DNA of 64,000 nucleotides from Limnoperna fortunei. Taxonomy: Eukaryota > Mollusca > Bivalvia > Mytilida > Modiolidae. Positions within the stretch are counted from its first letter, which is position 1, and each line of letters opens with the position of its first letter. The position numbers and the translations under genes are program-made. Below, piece by piece: positions 13,201 to 28,200 of the stretch. The stretch is from NCBI GenBank assembly GCA_944474755.1, contig OX104122.1:18920641-18984640 (forward strand). Reading direction: 5' to 3'. The notes under the pieces were generated by a model that searched no databases, had not been told where the DNA came from, and saw nothing but the letters and a program-made list of their open reading frames with translations.

Positions 13201-16200
13201 AAAGGCATTTTTTATACCCCAGTCAACTAGAGTCAGGGTGTGGTCCCCACGCTTGCCCGTCTGTCCATCCAAATTTGGTTTCAAGATGATGTCAAAAAAA
13301 GCTTGAGGTTAATTTCAGTGAGAAACTATGGGAAATTGTAAGAAGACTACTAATGCTGGAAAAATTCTGTTAAAGGTCAAGGTCACAGTTGACAAAAATT
13401 TTGTTTACAAAAAAGATGTATTCACACAATAACTCAACAAGTGTGCATTAAATTTCAATTAAACTTAAGGATATTGTTACATATCAGGTGGATAAGAAGA
13501 TGCTGGAGGAATTTGGTTAAAAGTCAAGGACACAGTTGCAAAAAAGTTTTTAAAAAATGAAAGCCGGGGTATCATTGATCACTAGATCAACTTTTTCTAC
13601 TTAGTTTTAGTATTGACATATTATCAGTGAGGTAGCTTAAATACCCGACATTAGCAGGGAAACTGACAATCTATGTCAATTATGGTTGTTTGACTTTCAG
13701 CAATTTTCAGCTATATTGTCTTACAATGTATCAAGTTTTTATTGGTGAACGTAGCTGGTATACTCCTTGAAAAATCTCCTGTGGTATGAAAACTTGTTCC
13801 ATGGTCATCCTATACATGTGCCTAACTTAATGCATATATATAGCTTTGGATATTAATTACAAAACCAAACAATTAATTAAAACAAAATATGGTACTACTT
13901 ACTCCCAACTGCAGATCAAACTTCAAAAGGCCAAAAAATGCAAACATTGTTTTACACATATATTGCTGATCCACGTTAGCTCCGACAGTTCTGAAGATAA
14001 GTTTGCCAGAATCATTGTATAGCTTGGCCAGCACTGCTCCCAGTACAATCAGCATAGGACTTAACACAGACGCTATCACCAATCTAATCTGCAAACAAAA
14101 TATGGTGGTTTGTTTTGTATGTTTGAAAATTAATGACACTAATATCATTATTATGCTTACCCTTCTGGAGCACCTCAACTCCCAACCCCCTCGTTTTTAG
14201 TGGGGTTTGCGTCACACTTTTGGTTATGTGTGTGTATTGTTCTGGTCCCCTCTTCAGTTTAATCACGGTTTTGTCTTGACCTATTTTCTATTGGATACTC
14301 CTCAATATCTTTGATTCTTTTTTCTCAGTAGGTGTGATCAATGCCCTAGGCTACTTAGTCACTGATCTCCCTGTAAGTAAACTTAGCGTTTGTCAGAAGG
14401 CTCTGTTTACATCAGGTGATTGTTCAACCTCAACTGTAAAATTTACAACAGTTTATTACAACATTACATTTTATATGAAAATGTCCAATAATTACAGCCA
14501 CTGTAAGGTTATAATTACTTGCTTTCAACAGTCTGCAGTGATCACCTGATATAGGCATTCTGAAGTGATCACTTGATATAAGCAGTCTGCAGTGATCACC
14601 TGATATAGGCAGTCTTCAGTGATCACCTGATATAAGCAGTCTGCAGTGATCACCTGATATAAGCAGTCTGCAGTGATCACCTGATATAGGCAGTATGCAG
14701 TGATCACCTGATATAGGCAGTCTGCAGTGATCACCTGATAAATAGACAGTCTGCAGTGATCACCTGATATAGCAGTCTAAAGTGATCACCTGATATAGGC
14801 AATAATAAACGAGTTAAGACTTGTAAAGGACCATCCTGTAGTAATGGCCATTTTGAATTTCTGATTTTCATTAAAAAAAACATAAGATTGCACATAACAT
14901 TGGTTTTAGTTACTTCAGTGGTTTAAAAAGTGTTTAAAAACATTTTTTTCAGAGTTTCTATGTTTAGTTATGTGGGGGCAGAATGTTGGTTTCCTAGTGG
15001 AACAAAGAAACCTTGAAGAGGACCACATAATAAATAGTGCAGATTGTTAAGCTTGGTTTCAGTCAGTTGAACAGTTTTAGACAAGAAGCCTTTTAAAACA
15101 TTATCCCCATAGGCTTCTATGTTGACTAAGTCCTGACATGGCCGTAATTTCTGATTTCTAATTTCTGATCCGATACAAAAAACTGTGCAGGACCATCTAA
15201 TAAAACATTTATATGGTCTCCTTTGTTGATAACTGATTTATTTTTTGTTCTGCTTGTCATGCCCATTACCTCTTATGTATTTATATATAAAACTAAAAGC
15301 CTAAACATGTCAAGGTTCACAAATGACTGGTGTAACTTTAAATAATAATGCCTTCTTAAACATGAAGTACACTTTTCTTTTATCTAATGTAATTTTCCTC
15401 CATTTTTCTTAAGCCCCTTTATGCTTGGCTACAGATTTCATCATTTCTCCTTATTAACCACTCTTAACTAAACTCAATTTGTCTTCTGAACATCCCAGTA
15501 GCCATGCACAATGTTTTGCTTAGTGTCATCATGAATATGTGACATTAAGATTTACCATTAGAAGTTGAGGTTCTATTTAAGAGGCATTATGTTAATTAAC
15601 AAAAAAATCACAAGAAAAGTCTATCATGTTCCCAATAGCAGTTAACTTTTTCAATTTAAGGGGCTTTTAATGGTATTTTTGTGTCTTTTTTCATTGTTTT
15701 CTGACTCACTATAAATGTGTAAAATTCAGACAACCATTCAAATAATAAAGTATTTTACCATACAATGTCATCACATTAGTTATCGAAAACACCTTACATT
15801 TATTTCTTATGCACTATTTACATGTACACTATGTTCAATCAAGTGTGTAAGATATAATAACTAGAGGCTCATAAGAGCCTGTATCGCTCACCTGACTTAC
15901 AAAAAAACTTTTTGAATTTCCAATCAGCATCAATTTGTAGGACAGTTTCTGAGATGAAGCATTTTTTATGTTTTTCCATAGGTTAGTATGTTAAGTGATG
16001 TTCCATGGTGGCAGAAATCCAATCTTGTATTTTGGATCAAAACAAAAAAATTAGTAGAGGACCTACAATATCACATATCCTTCTGCAAAGCAGTTTTTGA
16101 GAAAACAAATTTTAAAATTTCAGCCAATCAGAACACAACTGCAGTTCTGGCAGCCATGTTGAATTTCCTATCAGCTCGAAAAACTTAAAATAATAAGATT

Positions 16201-19200
16201 ACTATATAAGATTCACTTCTGCATTATTTGGTTTAATAGTGAGGAACAGTTTCAGAGAAGAAGCTGTTTGTATAGTTTTCCCATAGGGTCCTATGTTAAG
16301 CTGTGTTCCACTGTGGTGGCCATCTTGGATTTTGGATCACCACAAAGAACTCAAACTTTGTAGAGGACCATCTAAGGTACATTAATGCAATATTTCAAAT
16401 CAATCTGCCATGCGGTTTGTAAAAAGAAGATTTTTGAATATAATGATGAGAATAAACATCTTTAACTCTTAAGAAACCATGAAATGAAATTGTAACTGTA
16501 GTGCAGCTCTTACTATCAACATAAACAATGCCTCAAGAAAACTGATAAAAGTCTGAAAACTAAAAATTTGCCTCTCAGTCTTGTAACTGTAACTCCATAA
16601 TGACAAATTAAATTTGTTTCCAAAAGGGACTCACATCTTTCAAAATAAACAAGGCCACAAAATAAAAATAAATAATGAATGAAAGTTTTTGAAATAGTCT
16701 TAAAACTAAAAAATCACTAGTGAAAAATCAGAAATTAACAAAAAAGTACACAATTAACAACTGCATATAGTTTTGAAAAAATTCTGGGTAAGCAATCTCA
16801 AGATTCAGTATGACTTGTATACAATGGACTTCGCACAGGCAAACTGACATTTATATAAAAAAGTACATTTGTCATAGACAGCATATCTACATGTACCACT
16901 GTTTACTCCTCTGTCAGAAATGACTTTGTGCAGTTGTAGCATACAGGTAGGGGGAACAGGTAGAAATTCTATACCCAAGATACAGCCTATTAGGGAAATA
17001 GGGTGTTAAAAAATAGTTATTACTATTAATAGATTTTTTAGTTACCAATTTTATGTCTCCAGGTCGCAATGCATAATTTACAATTATGTAAATCCATACT
17101 ATCGTGGTTGCTATGACAAAGACCATAATTTCATATGGTCTCTCAGCTAGGATGCCATTCAAAACATAGTAGACACAAAAAACTAAAATAAAAAGATAAC
17201 ATGGTATTAAACAATAAATATTAACAAGTTACTGTGAGATAAAATGCTCCCTTATGATTCACCCACTCGTCAGTCAGGTCTGAAAATGAATCCCAAAATA
17301 TGACATGATCATTCAAAACTACTAACAAAATTTCAGTATTGCATCATTTATCATTGCTGAGAAAATGTGACCCAAAAAGTGGTTACAGATGAACACTGAC
17401 ACTTATCCACACACAAACAGAGACGGAATATAGTATACATGTATCCCTTATTGGTAGTGTGTATGTAACTATCAAAAATCTATTATCTGTGGGATAAAAA
17501 TTTCCATGGATTTTGTGGAAACAACAAATCTACAAATTTCCAAACCCACCCCTGGTTTTCAGAGGGGTGTGTGTCAATTAGTTTTTGGTTTTTGTGTTGT
17601 TATTGTTCCCTATTTTGTATTTAACCATGGTTTTATCTGTCCCTGTTTTGTATTTAACCATGGTTTTATCTGTCCCTGTTTTGTATTTAACCATGGTTTT
17701 ATCTGTCCCTGTTTTGTATTTAACCATGGTTTTATCTGTCCCTGATTTATTGTCTATTGATTCTTTATTCTTAAACACATGTATAATTTCCTAATTGTTC
17801 TGACTATAGGCAATCAGACTTCTTTCAGGTCCTTAAATGTGAAATAATTAAGACCGTATAATTTATCAAAATAATATCTTAATTCCTGTATACTTAATGA
17901 CTTACAATCCATTTTTCCCTAATATTTGTCCTTCATGTTATTTGATACAAATTAATTTGTTGATTTGTTGTTCAGCCTTATAATAATAAATTGAACTAAA
18001 GGTTTTTTTTATCTCCTACATACATTTGTAAAATCTTTGTAAATTTTGTGTTTATTGTAAACACAAATTTAAAAAAAAAACCAACAGAAATACAATGAGT
18101 TTACAATTGCCTTGACAGCTTCATTGTGACGTTACAATGTTCTTTTGATCAATAAACCTTAAAACCAGTCCCTAACAGTATGTAATACCACACTGATTGT
18201 ACTTTTGATTCAGTACCTGTCGGAAATTGAAAAAAAACCAGTTTTTTTATTATTAAAAACACTTATCTGTATCTCAGTATATGTAATAGACATATAGGAT
18301 CTTACATTGGTATGAGTGTATTATCGGATTACTTCAATCCATATACCATAGTTAAAATTCTTTAACTATTGAGATTGGAGAAAATCTGATAATCCAAGTG
18401 TACCAATGTAAGATTCTTTTTCTCTCATTTTAAAAGGAATTTTATTTGCAAAATGAAATACAAATCTCCCAACCTTACTTTTATGGACATAAATGGGTGA
18501 TAAACGGAAGCTGCTTTGTTTATGACAGCATTATTTCTGTTTATGACGTGATTATTTTAAAGTAGGATCTTATTTACTAGATTATTATTAACAGACGAGA
18601 ACCACATTTTCACTAGTGATGAGAACAATTTTTTCCACTCTGCTCAAGTGGTTTGAATATAATGTAAACATTGAGCAATTATTTTTACTGGGAGTAAAAA
18701 TAAGTAAACAATGAAAATGTAGATTTTGATTAATTGGATCAGATTAGGAAACCTGTTTTGAGAGATCCACATTCATTGTGCTGTAAGACTACTTTTGTTT
18801 AATTTGAAATAGATTAGGCATAATGTGGCCACGACAAAAGGCATAATGTGGCCACGACAAAATTCTCTGTCTTAACCAAGCTATATGTGTCTTTCAGTCA
18901 TGATCGGCCTATCACATTTCCCAAATTGATTTGTTGTTTGTTAATTTTTTTTGTTATTATCTTAATTATAGCTTAAATATTGCACTTGCTCACTGGAAGT
19001 TAAGCATCAATTCAATGAATCTATCAACAAATTGTAAAAATGAACATATGTCATGATCATTTTGTTACATCTTACTTGTATTAACTATTATAATCAAAGC
19101 AAATGTAAAATCTGCATCCTTAGTTTCATTGCTATTGCCAAGTTCCACTATTTTTATTATTGATAATATGAAAGCAGCCAGCAAGGACAAACATGCTCCA

Positions 19201-22200
19201 ATTGAAAATACTATTTCTTTCTTGTTAATTTCCTTCAGAACCCGCCTCTGGAAAACAAGAAAAATGTAAATTATTAAATATGAGTCAAATATATTTGGAT
19301 TAAAATTTTTAGTAAGAATGTCTAAATACTAACAAGGTAACACCGGTTAGCATTAAAAATACAAACTTTTGTGTTATTCAGTGTACAGCTATATATAGAA
19401 TAAGAATACCTCTAAATTCAAAACATGCAGATTAAAGTCAGAAGCTTATCCCAAATGTTTCTTGTTATTTGCAGTCACAGTTTTATAAACACTTATAATG
19501 ATAGTCATACTAGTACATGTATGCTGGGCACTATTGGTCTTAGTGTATCTTAAAAGTCTGTTTCCATTCAATAAGCAAAATAGCTAGGCAGTGTTGCTGT
19601 TATTTGAAAGAACACTATGGAGACTTGCATTTAGTTTGTTGGGTAAAATGGAAGCTGAGAGGTGGAAAAAAAATCAGTCAAGGTGTAGAAATGTGAGTCT
19701 TAATTCAAACAAAGACGAACATGGGCCTGCACTAAGTAGTATATTAACAAAATATGAATGATTGATTTAAAACTCCCATGAGAACAATAGGTATTGTATT
19801 TAAACAATGGGACAGTTCATCCAAAAATAAAAATACCCTGACCAACACCAACTTATACTCAGGAAAGGTTTCATATTAGAGTTATATATAGTTTTACATT
19901 AAAACTACTGTGTTTGTACAGGCAGCTTATCTGCCATGAGAGATATCTGCCATGAGAGATATCTCTCATGGTGTCAACTAATTTGTGCCAGGGGTGATTG
20001 TGATGGACATAGGATACACAGAATCCTTTGCATGGAGATTGCAGGCACAAGTCTGTCAGGTCATACAGAATACTATGTCTGTTTAAGTGTACTTGATAGA
20101 GAAAAAATAGGAAATTTATGCAATCATTTTCTCATTTTATTTTATTTTTTTATTTTTTTTTAAATTTTTGTATGCATACCAATACTAATACCAATATAGA
20201 AATAGGATGAATTAAAATAATTGTCTTACTATGAAGTAGTTATTTGTTTTAAGGTATCCGACCCATAATTGAAGTCACCGTTTAATTTTATTTGTCGTCC
20301 AAGAAATACAGCTTTATTAAATCAATTTATTGCTAATTAATGATAAAAATAAAATATATTCTATAACTTGAGTCAATGTTGACAATTTTCTTTAAAAAAA
20401 ATTTAGTTACTCAAATAGTATTTCCGATGTTTGCCGAACATTACCGAGGTCTGCTCCTTTGAAATACAATGGACATCCGGGACACCAAATATGATCACGT
20501 GGTCAATTATGGTCCGGATACCTTAATTCAAAATAGCAGATTATACTGAAGTAAATTTACATCAATAAAGATCTGAGCATCAATAAAAATCAAAGTATTT
20601 CTAGTTTGGACTGTCTATCCATACTCCTACTTTAAATTCTGTCATACATTGACAACATAGTACATTTCTATGTACATGTAAATGAATAAAGGAGAATAAT
20701 GGAATACATCAAAACTGGTTTGCACTGAAATTACAATTGTTTTAAAGAGACTGCCTGAATACTAATTTATATTATGTTTAAATTTGTGTAGCAGTCAATT
20801 CAACACGAGCAGCATCATATTTTGCAATCTCCTTCATCAAGTTCATATCCGCTCAGGGATAGAGCTAAACTTTTTTTCTGCAGTAGTCAGCTGGGCCCCT
20901 AGACTAAAATAATACAGGGGACCAACAATAAAGTTAGGGGCCCAACTTTTTTCAGTACAAGTGTGTTTTAACTACAAATCATATGGTCATTCATGTGTAC
21001 AATTTTGATTATACTCTATGTACATGAATTCAGAAGTTATTGTCTTATTTATGATATTGTTACTACACAAATTGGATAACTATATAAAAGTAATTGGATA
21101 TTTTAGTCTGTTTAATAGAAGAATGTATTTTGTTGCATGAAATTAAGATTTATTTATTAAAGAATTAATAGGCAGGCCTACCCCCGCCCCCCACCCCGAC
21201 ACAAAGATACAAGTCTTTGCGCGTTGTCTGTTTGTTGATCTCTTAAGAAGTTTCTGCTTAGGAAGCAGGAAACACTGAGCCTCCGGGACAGAAAGTAGAA
21301 CATCTTCAATCACCTCCATGGCAGGTTTGTGTTGTTGTTCACTTGCCAACTGTTTAGCCTTAGCAGACAGTTCTTTTTGTAGTGGCAGCTTCAGGTCTAG
21401 AGGGTGAGCGTGGCATTGAATCCCTGCGAGGAACTGGTCACCTTGTTAGCTAACAGTAGCGTAGCATCTTAGTTTGCTGAATCTGATGCTGCACACCCAA
21501 CTTGTGCTAGACTTGTTCACCCTTTTAATGCCATAGGAGTAACCATTGCTGGATACCAACAGTCTGCCACCTCTCTTGCTACCAGTCTCCGAAACTTTAT
21601 AATAATCTGGTAGCTTTAAGCCATTTAATTGCAAATATATTAATAAGCGGTGAATGAAACAATTTTGTTAACATTAATTAACTGCAGAATTGTGTTCATA
21701 TCAACTTTTTTAATTGAGCCATTTAATTGCAATTGTAAGTTAATTAATCATTTAAAATAATTTGTAAAAACTTATTCTTCTATATCTGGGCGAAACGACC
21801 CGGTGAGAACATGTAATAGGGGCGAATCGACCCGGAACCGGAAAAATGGCTTCAGAAGGAATTTCGAAAGCCAAATGTCGAAAATTATACCATCCACATC
21901 GATGTTTTGATCAGAGGCCAATAGAATTTAACTACTGCTTTTGCACAGAAAAAGGGCTAACGATAGTGTGATGATTGCCTTTTGTTATTTTTGTAACATT
22001 TGTGCTTCAAAAATAAAAATAAGTAAAAAAATATATACTCCAACATGTAGAACAACATGCATATAATTAAAAAAACACAAAAACAATGCATAATTGGGTC
22101 GACTGATGATGCATGCTAAATGTGATGCTATCCAAAATTTCTGGGGAGAACACTGCTACCTGCAATCTCAGTGTTGACAGACCATGTGATCAATAGTAGA

Positions 22201-25200
22201 CGAACTACCTTAACCACTCACCCACCGTGGCCCTGATAAGAGTATGATTTAAGTTAATGTGTTGTCTATCTTGTTTTGGATCATCATATAATCATCATAC
22301 CTTCAATCAAGATGATATAAGTCCATTTATAAGTTCATTTCCATCGATACCCATACATTCGGACATTTCGCTTTCAATTTGAACAAAAAGTCACGTGACA
22401 ACAATGTGACTTAAATCAGTGCTTAAATTAGCTTGATTGAAGGTATGATGATTATATTCATCGAGAAATATATCTAAAGAAGCAAATTATATATAGTTTA
22501 ACTGGACGAAAATCAAATACAAGTCAGATAGGCACATGGTCAAAACGGCACCTTTTTAGTATAGTCAATTCGACACTCAGTGTGGTTAATTCGGCACCTG
22601 ATATAGTCAATTCGGCACCTATGTTTTTTCTGAATTTATTATAATATGTTAAGTTATAAACAAAAACGACTGAAAGATAACAATGTTTATTTTATTTCAT
22701 TAAAAATCTAGCACATATAAACGCAACCAGCACTATAAAATCAAAGAACAGTTAAAAATGATAAAGTTATTTATTACATAATGAATTTTTTTAATGATTT
22801 CTATTGGTTAAGACAAGGCAAGACTCCCCACCGTTTATTTTGATATTGTATGATTAAAACCAATATTTACTACCTTTTTTTTATCACATTGTTGTCAGGT
22901 GATATGGTTTGATTGAAATCAATATTGACTACCCTTTTCTATTATGTTACTGTCAGATGGCATTATTTTGTGAGTTTTGTTGTTTTTGGTTATAATTATG
23001 ATAAACTTCAAAAAAATTCTGTTTTTTTTACTTTTAACATTAACAAATAGAGACTATACCGGTAAATATGTTATTAGACAACATAATATGAATGCAAGTA
23101 CATAAATTTCTTCCAAAAATATTGATTTTTAAATGTCAATTAGACAAAAATAATACCTTTATCTGATTATTATGTAATAAAACAATTAAAGTCTTTTGTA
23201 TCAGTCGATATAAGTTTTAATAGACTCAAAAATTAATATTAACCTCTGCCTTTGGCGTCGGTTAATATTAATATTGAGTCTATTAAAACTTATATCGACC
23301 TCTACAAAAGACTATAATTGTATAATATTAAATGATTGAAAACTCATTTCAATTCATTATATTAAAGTATATACAGTTAATGTCAGCATTATGATCGTTA
23401 CTGTGCAGGAGGTCCGTAAACCGATGCGCATTTCCTTAGTAGGTAGCTGGCACTGATGGTGTTGTTCTTATATTGCTGCAACAAACTGAAAATCATTTGC
23501 TGAACCTGACGGTTCTGTTTTCTTTGATGGCGTCTTAATTTTCCCTCTGCAACAAGCCATAACTGTAAGGAAATATCTTCTGCTTCTGCAAACACTGCAG
23601 AGCTAATCCTGTCTTGGACGAACTATTTGACTGCACTTGATGCAACTGTCATCTGACTTTTGGGAATGATAATATCTCATTTAATTAATATTTTCCATTT
23701 TCCTCAAATTTCTCACTACAGCTTGGGCTTCGGGCTTTAAATCTTAATTTAAACATCATTTAGTTAACAATCATGAAACACTTTCAGGGTCATTATTACA
23801 TCAACAAACCATCTAATTATACAAACAAAAAATTAATTTGTTACTTTTTCAAAGGAATTTATAAATGTCTAATCATCTATGTTATTATAACAGTAATATA
23901 TACTATTATCAAACTTAATAACAATTATACATTTCAAAAAATCTCCCAATCAACAATTACATAAAAAATTAATTATTTTTAAATTATAATTTTCAACATG
24001 TCATGTATTAAAATTCATTAAAATTTGCTTTTTAAACAATTTTATTGTAATAAGTATAAATATTTTATCAGGTGCCGAAATCCAATGCCGATTTGACTAT
24101 ACATACTGGTCACAGAGTAGTTCTCGCCGGCAAGTAATTCTCACCACCCGTTCTTTTGCCAGTTTTTGTGAAAAATTGGCATTTTAAAAGTGACCAGCGT
24201 AATTTGTGTTGGATGGAAGATGGTGAAATCTATTAAATGAAGCCTTTTCCATTGATTTACATGGAAAAATAACGGCACAGTCACAAAAATGGCGAGAATT
24301 GCTTCTGTCTTTTTTATGGCTAGAACTACTCTCTGACCAGTAAGTGCCGAATTAACTACTTTCCGGTGCCGTTTTGGCTTTTTCTTTAGTTGCCGATCTG
24401 ACTTAGTGCCGATTTGACTTGCACCCCGAAAATCTTCTTTAACATCTGGACACGATGAAATTTGCAGACTCAGACCAGTGTCGAAAGAATATATAACGAC
24501 TTGCCCCACTCTCGAGTCGCCCCATATAAATAACGAGTCGCCCCATATAAATAACGAGTCGCCCCACATTTAATAACGAGTCGCCCCACTCAATAACGAC
24601 TCGCCCCACATATGTAAAATAAAAAATTTATAATAAAAAATTTATATATTTAATACTTTATAATATAAATAAATGCATTGATAGTATAAATTTTTAAATT
24701 TGGGTATATTGTACTGCTCTCTGTTTTAATTAATCGAAATTGTACTCTAAATGTAAAACTATTAAATGCTGCTTGTAAACTGTGTAGAATACTGTTAATC
24801 TTACATACTATTGAAAACAGGCTTCTAAAAGTTAAAAAATACAATTAGGTTGTCTTATTGTTAAAAAATTTCTAACGTGCTTGCTTATTCAAACTACACC
24901 GAGACCGTTAACAAGAGACCATAAAACAACCATTGTAGTTGATATGTAAAGGGGACAGACATACGCTTTAGGAAAACACCTTACTGCATACTAGCAGTAA
25001 AAATTCTGATCATTTTGGATGCAAAATATCTTTTTACTGGATTTTTATGTACATATGATAATTTTAGTCTTTTTTCATTAAATCAATGAATTGACACTTA
25101 TTAAATGATTTTCAGGTACGAATTAAAGAATAATTTGTACTAGTACTGCCTCCCTCGTTTTTATTTTTTCCTTTCTTTCTCATCCTTTCTCCTTTCTCCC

Positions 25201-28200
25201 TCCCTGTTGCTCCTTTCTCCCTCCCCTTCTCTCCCTGTCTCCCACTACCCTGTCCGCCCTCTCATACAAGACTTCTACAAAACTACGATTTTGTTATTGT
25301 TAAAAACTTTATTATGGTAACATTTTCGTAATAAATATTAGGTTTTACACCGTTTTGAAAGTGAAGGTACATGCTACGATAATCTTGTTCAAAAACCAGT
25401 ATCTGTACAGCATATGCCAATCTCAGACAATTTGACATTTAAGACAATTAATTACTTCCTTATAATATTAACTACGTCGGTTAACTTTTCATCCTTTAAA
25501 ACTGTTAATCCCATCAAAGTTAATCGTGATTGTAAACAAGCAAATATTCAATTATAATTATCACAATTAATTAAAGAAGTGAACACGAGTTCACTTTAAT
25601 CTCAAGTGATCCACCGCCAATTAAAAAAAAAGTTCTAGCAATAAAATATATGCAAATTTTAAAATGTATACTATAAATTTATCTATCTATCTATCTATTA
25701 ATACTGCTTGACTCCCCTTTCTGGTATTACTAGCAGGTGCGCGTCAGTGCAAAAAATAAAAGATATAAATTTAAAATAAAAGGGGACATCTAGGGACTAT
25801 TGTTGGTGAATAAAAGGTCAGGGAAATTTAATTAGTTTTAGTATTGGGATTGATAACGAGTTAAAAACAGGATAAAAACAGCGTTTTGCTATCTAGGCAG
25901 TGTTTAGTTTATTTAATGCCTGTCTGAAATGATCAGGATCAGGCTGCAGAACGACAGTGGTAGATAATTATAACTGATTCCATAAAACAATAGTTTGTGG
26001 GAAAAATGAGTATTTATATGTATTTATCTTAGTATGAATCTGTCTATATGTGAGGGGGTGCATATGTCTAGTTCTTCTCAATGGTTGTACAAAGTAGGGC
26101 GGGACTGGGATTTCAACAAAACCATAAACAATTTTAAAAAACATACAAAGTCTAGCAGTTGATCTTCTGGATTCCAGAGTCTGCCATTGTAGGTCATTTA
26201 ACATGGTTGTAACGCTGTCATAATGTGAGTATTGACCTTTGACCCAACGGGCTGCTCTCCGTTGGATCATTTCAATTTTATTGATGTTACATTGTGTGTG
26301 GGGTGACCAAACAGTAGATGCATATTCAAGTTGCGGTCTGACAAGGGATTTGTACGCAAGTTGGCGGATTTTCGGATTTTTAGAGGGTATATTTCTGCGA
26401 AGGAAGCCGAGAGTTTTGTTAGCATTTTGTGTAATTCTGTTAATGTGTTGATTCCATGACAAGTCACTTGAGAGATCGACGCCTAAATATTTTGCACTGG
26501 GCACTACTTCTAAAATATGTCCGTGTAATTTATAATCAAAATTGGTTTTCTTTTTGTTTCTGGTAATGTTTAGGACCTGATATTTTCCGGGGTTGAATTC
26601 CATTTCCCATAATTTCTCCCAAGCTTCCAGGGTTTGTAAATCTTTTTGTAACACAAGACAGTCTGCATTATCCGTGATGACTAAGTATACTGCAGTGTCA
26701 TCAGCAAATAGGCGGACATGGGATTTTATATGATTTGGAAGGTCATTTATATAAAGAAGAAAAAGTAGCGGGCCCAGTACTGAACCTTGGGGCACACCTG
26801 ACATTACTGGTAATTCCATGGAATTAGCACCATCCAGGAGTACAGTCTGTGATCTACCTATCAAAAAGGCTTTGATCCATTGTACTGTGCGTTGGTCTAC
26901 TCCATGTTCCTGCAGTTTGTAAAGTAGTTTCAGATGACTTACTTTGTCGAAGGCTTTGCTAAAATCTAGCAATATTAGGTCAGTCTGTTGTCCTGTGTTG
27001 AGGTTACGTGATAAGTCGTCAACAAGTTGTATCAGTTGTGTTTCGCATGATCTACGTTCACGAAAACCGTGTTGTAAGTTATAGAGAATATTGTGTTTTT
27101 TAAAATGGTCCGAAAGGTTGGAGGCAATAATGTGTTCTAGTGTTTTACAAAGAATGCAAGTTAGGGAAATTGGTCTATAGTTTGATGGATCGCTTTTATC
27201 ACCTTTCTTAAAAAGAGGTGTGACATTCGCAGATTTCCATTCCATTGGTATTATACCAGTAATAAGTGACTTTTGAAACAGAATATGTATTATTGGGGCA
27301 ATTTGAAGTTTTAGTTCCTTTAGTACAAGGGGTTTAATACAGTCTGGTCCAGCCACTTTGTCAGGTTTGAGGTTACCAAGTAGTTTTATAATCCCTTTTA
27401 GTTCAATAATAATTTCAGACATTTGGGGATATTTACGATTTATGTTCATGTTTATGAGGGTGGAGTTACATAATTGTGACAATGAAAGTGGGGACATAGG
27501 GGTGAAGACTGATTTGAACTGATTATTGAGAAGATCTGCTTTACTTTTGTTGTCGCTAATGGTGGTGCTAGTGGATTGATCAAATAAAGGGGGTATACCA
27601 AGCGCATCTTGTTTTGCAGCTTTTAATAAGTTATATAATTTTTTTGATGAGAATTTAGCTTTCTCATCATTTGGATCCCCTTCAGTACCCCATATATATT
27701 CAATATAATTGTCATGTGCTATTTTTATTTTTCTTTTAATGAGGCTTTTAAGTTTGAGGAAGTGGGCTTTAACACTGGGACCTGTGTCTTTATTTTTTTT
27801 TAGCTTTACATACAAATGATCCCGTTTGCGAATTAGTCTTTTAATTTCCTGTGTGATCCATGGGAGGGAAAACTTTGATCCTATTCTCTTTACTGGTACA
27901 TATTTAGAAATCCCTGTATCAATAGCCGATTTGAGTTCATCCCATATTTTTTCAACAGATAAGTTTTGAGAGTGACATAGTGTAATAATCCTATCTTTTT
28001 CTATGTCCATAAATTTACGGAATTCAGTCCAATTTGCTTTCCTATAGAGAGTAATATTTCTGGGAAGCTGTTTTATTATTTTTGGTTTTAAATTAGCATT
28101 AACTTTGAATAAGTTGTGGTCTGAAATGCCTGGATGAAGTGTTACTGAGTCAATAAGTGTATGATTTGAAGTGAGGAATAAGTCAAGGATGTTATCTTTT

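Larger units (their letters stand above)
22507..24434. mobile_element. Element Y: ~1.9-kb long-TIR element with reiterated CGGCACC phrases
   Basis: The left arm (about 22518-22621) and, in reverse complement, the right arm (about 24425 to 24062) both start CAAGTCA and carry repeated phrases such as CAAAACGGCACC, GTTAATTCGGCAC and TAGTCAAWTCGGCA at ~20-30 bp spacing. The 8-bp sequence CGAAAATC flanks it at 22507-22514 and 24427-24434, a few bases outside the aligned arms, consistent with the 8-9 bp target duplication of Mutator-like elements. The right arm is split by a 235-bp TA-flanked insertion. The interior has a foldback repeat and a FLYWCH/MULE-type C-terminal remnant. Confidence 0.65.

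Noticed and set aside
14525..14734. Nine-residue repeat protein frame
   Set aside because: The 27-bp minisatellite period is a multiple of three, so an open frame is expected without selection.
24141..24569. 142-codon minus-strand frame
   Set aside because: It crosses the boundary between elements Y and X and their phrase repeats; composition follows the repeats.
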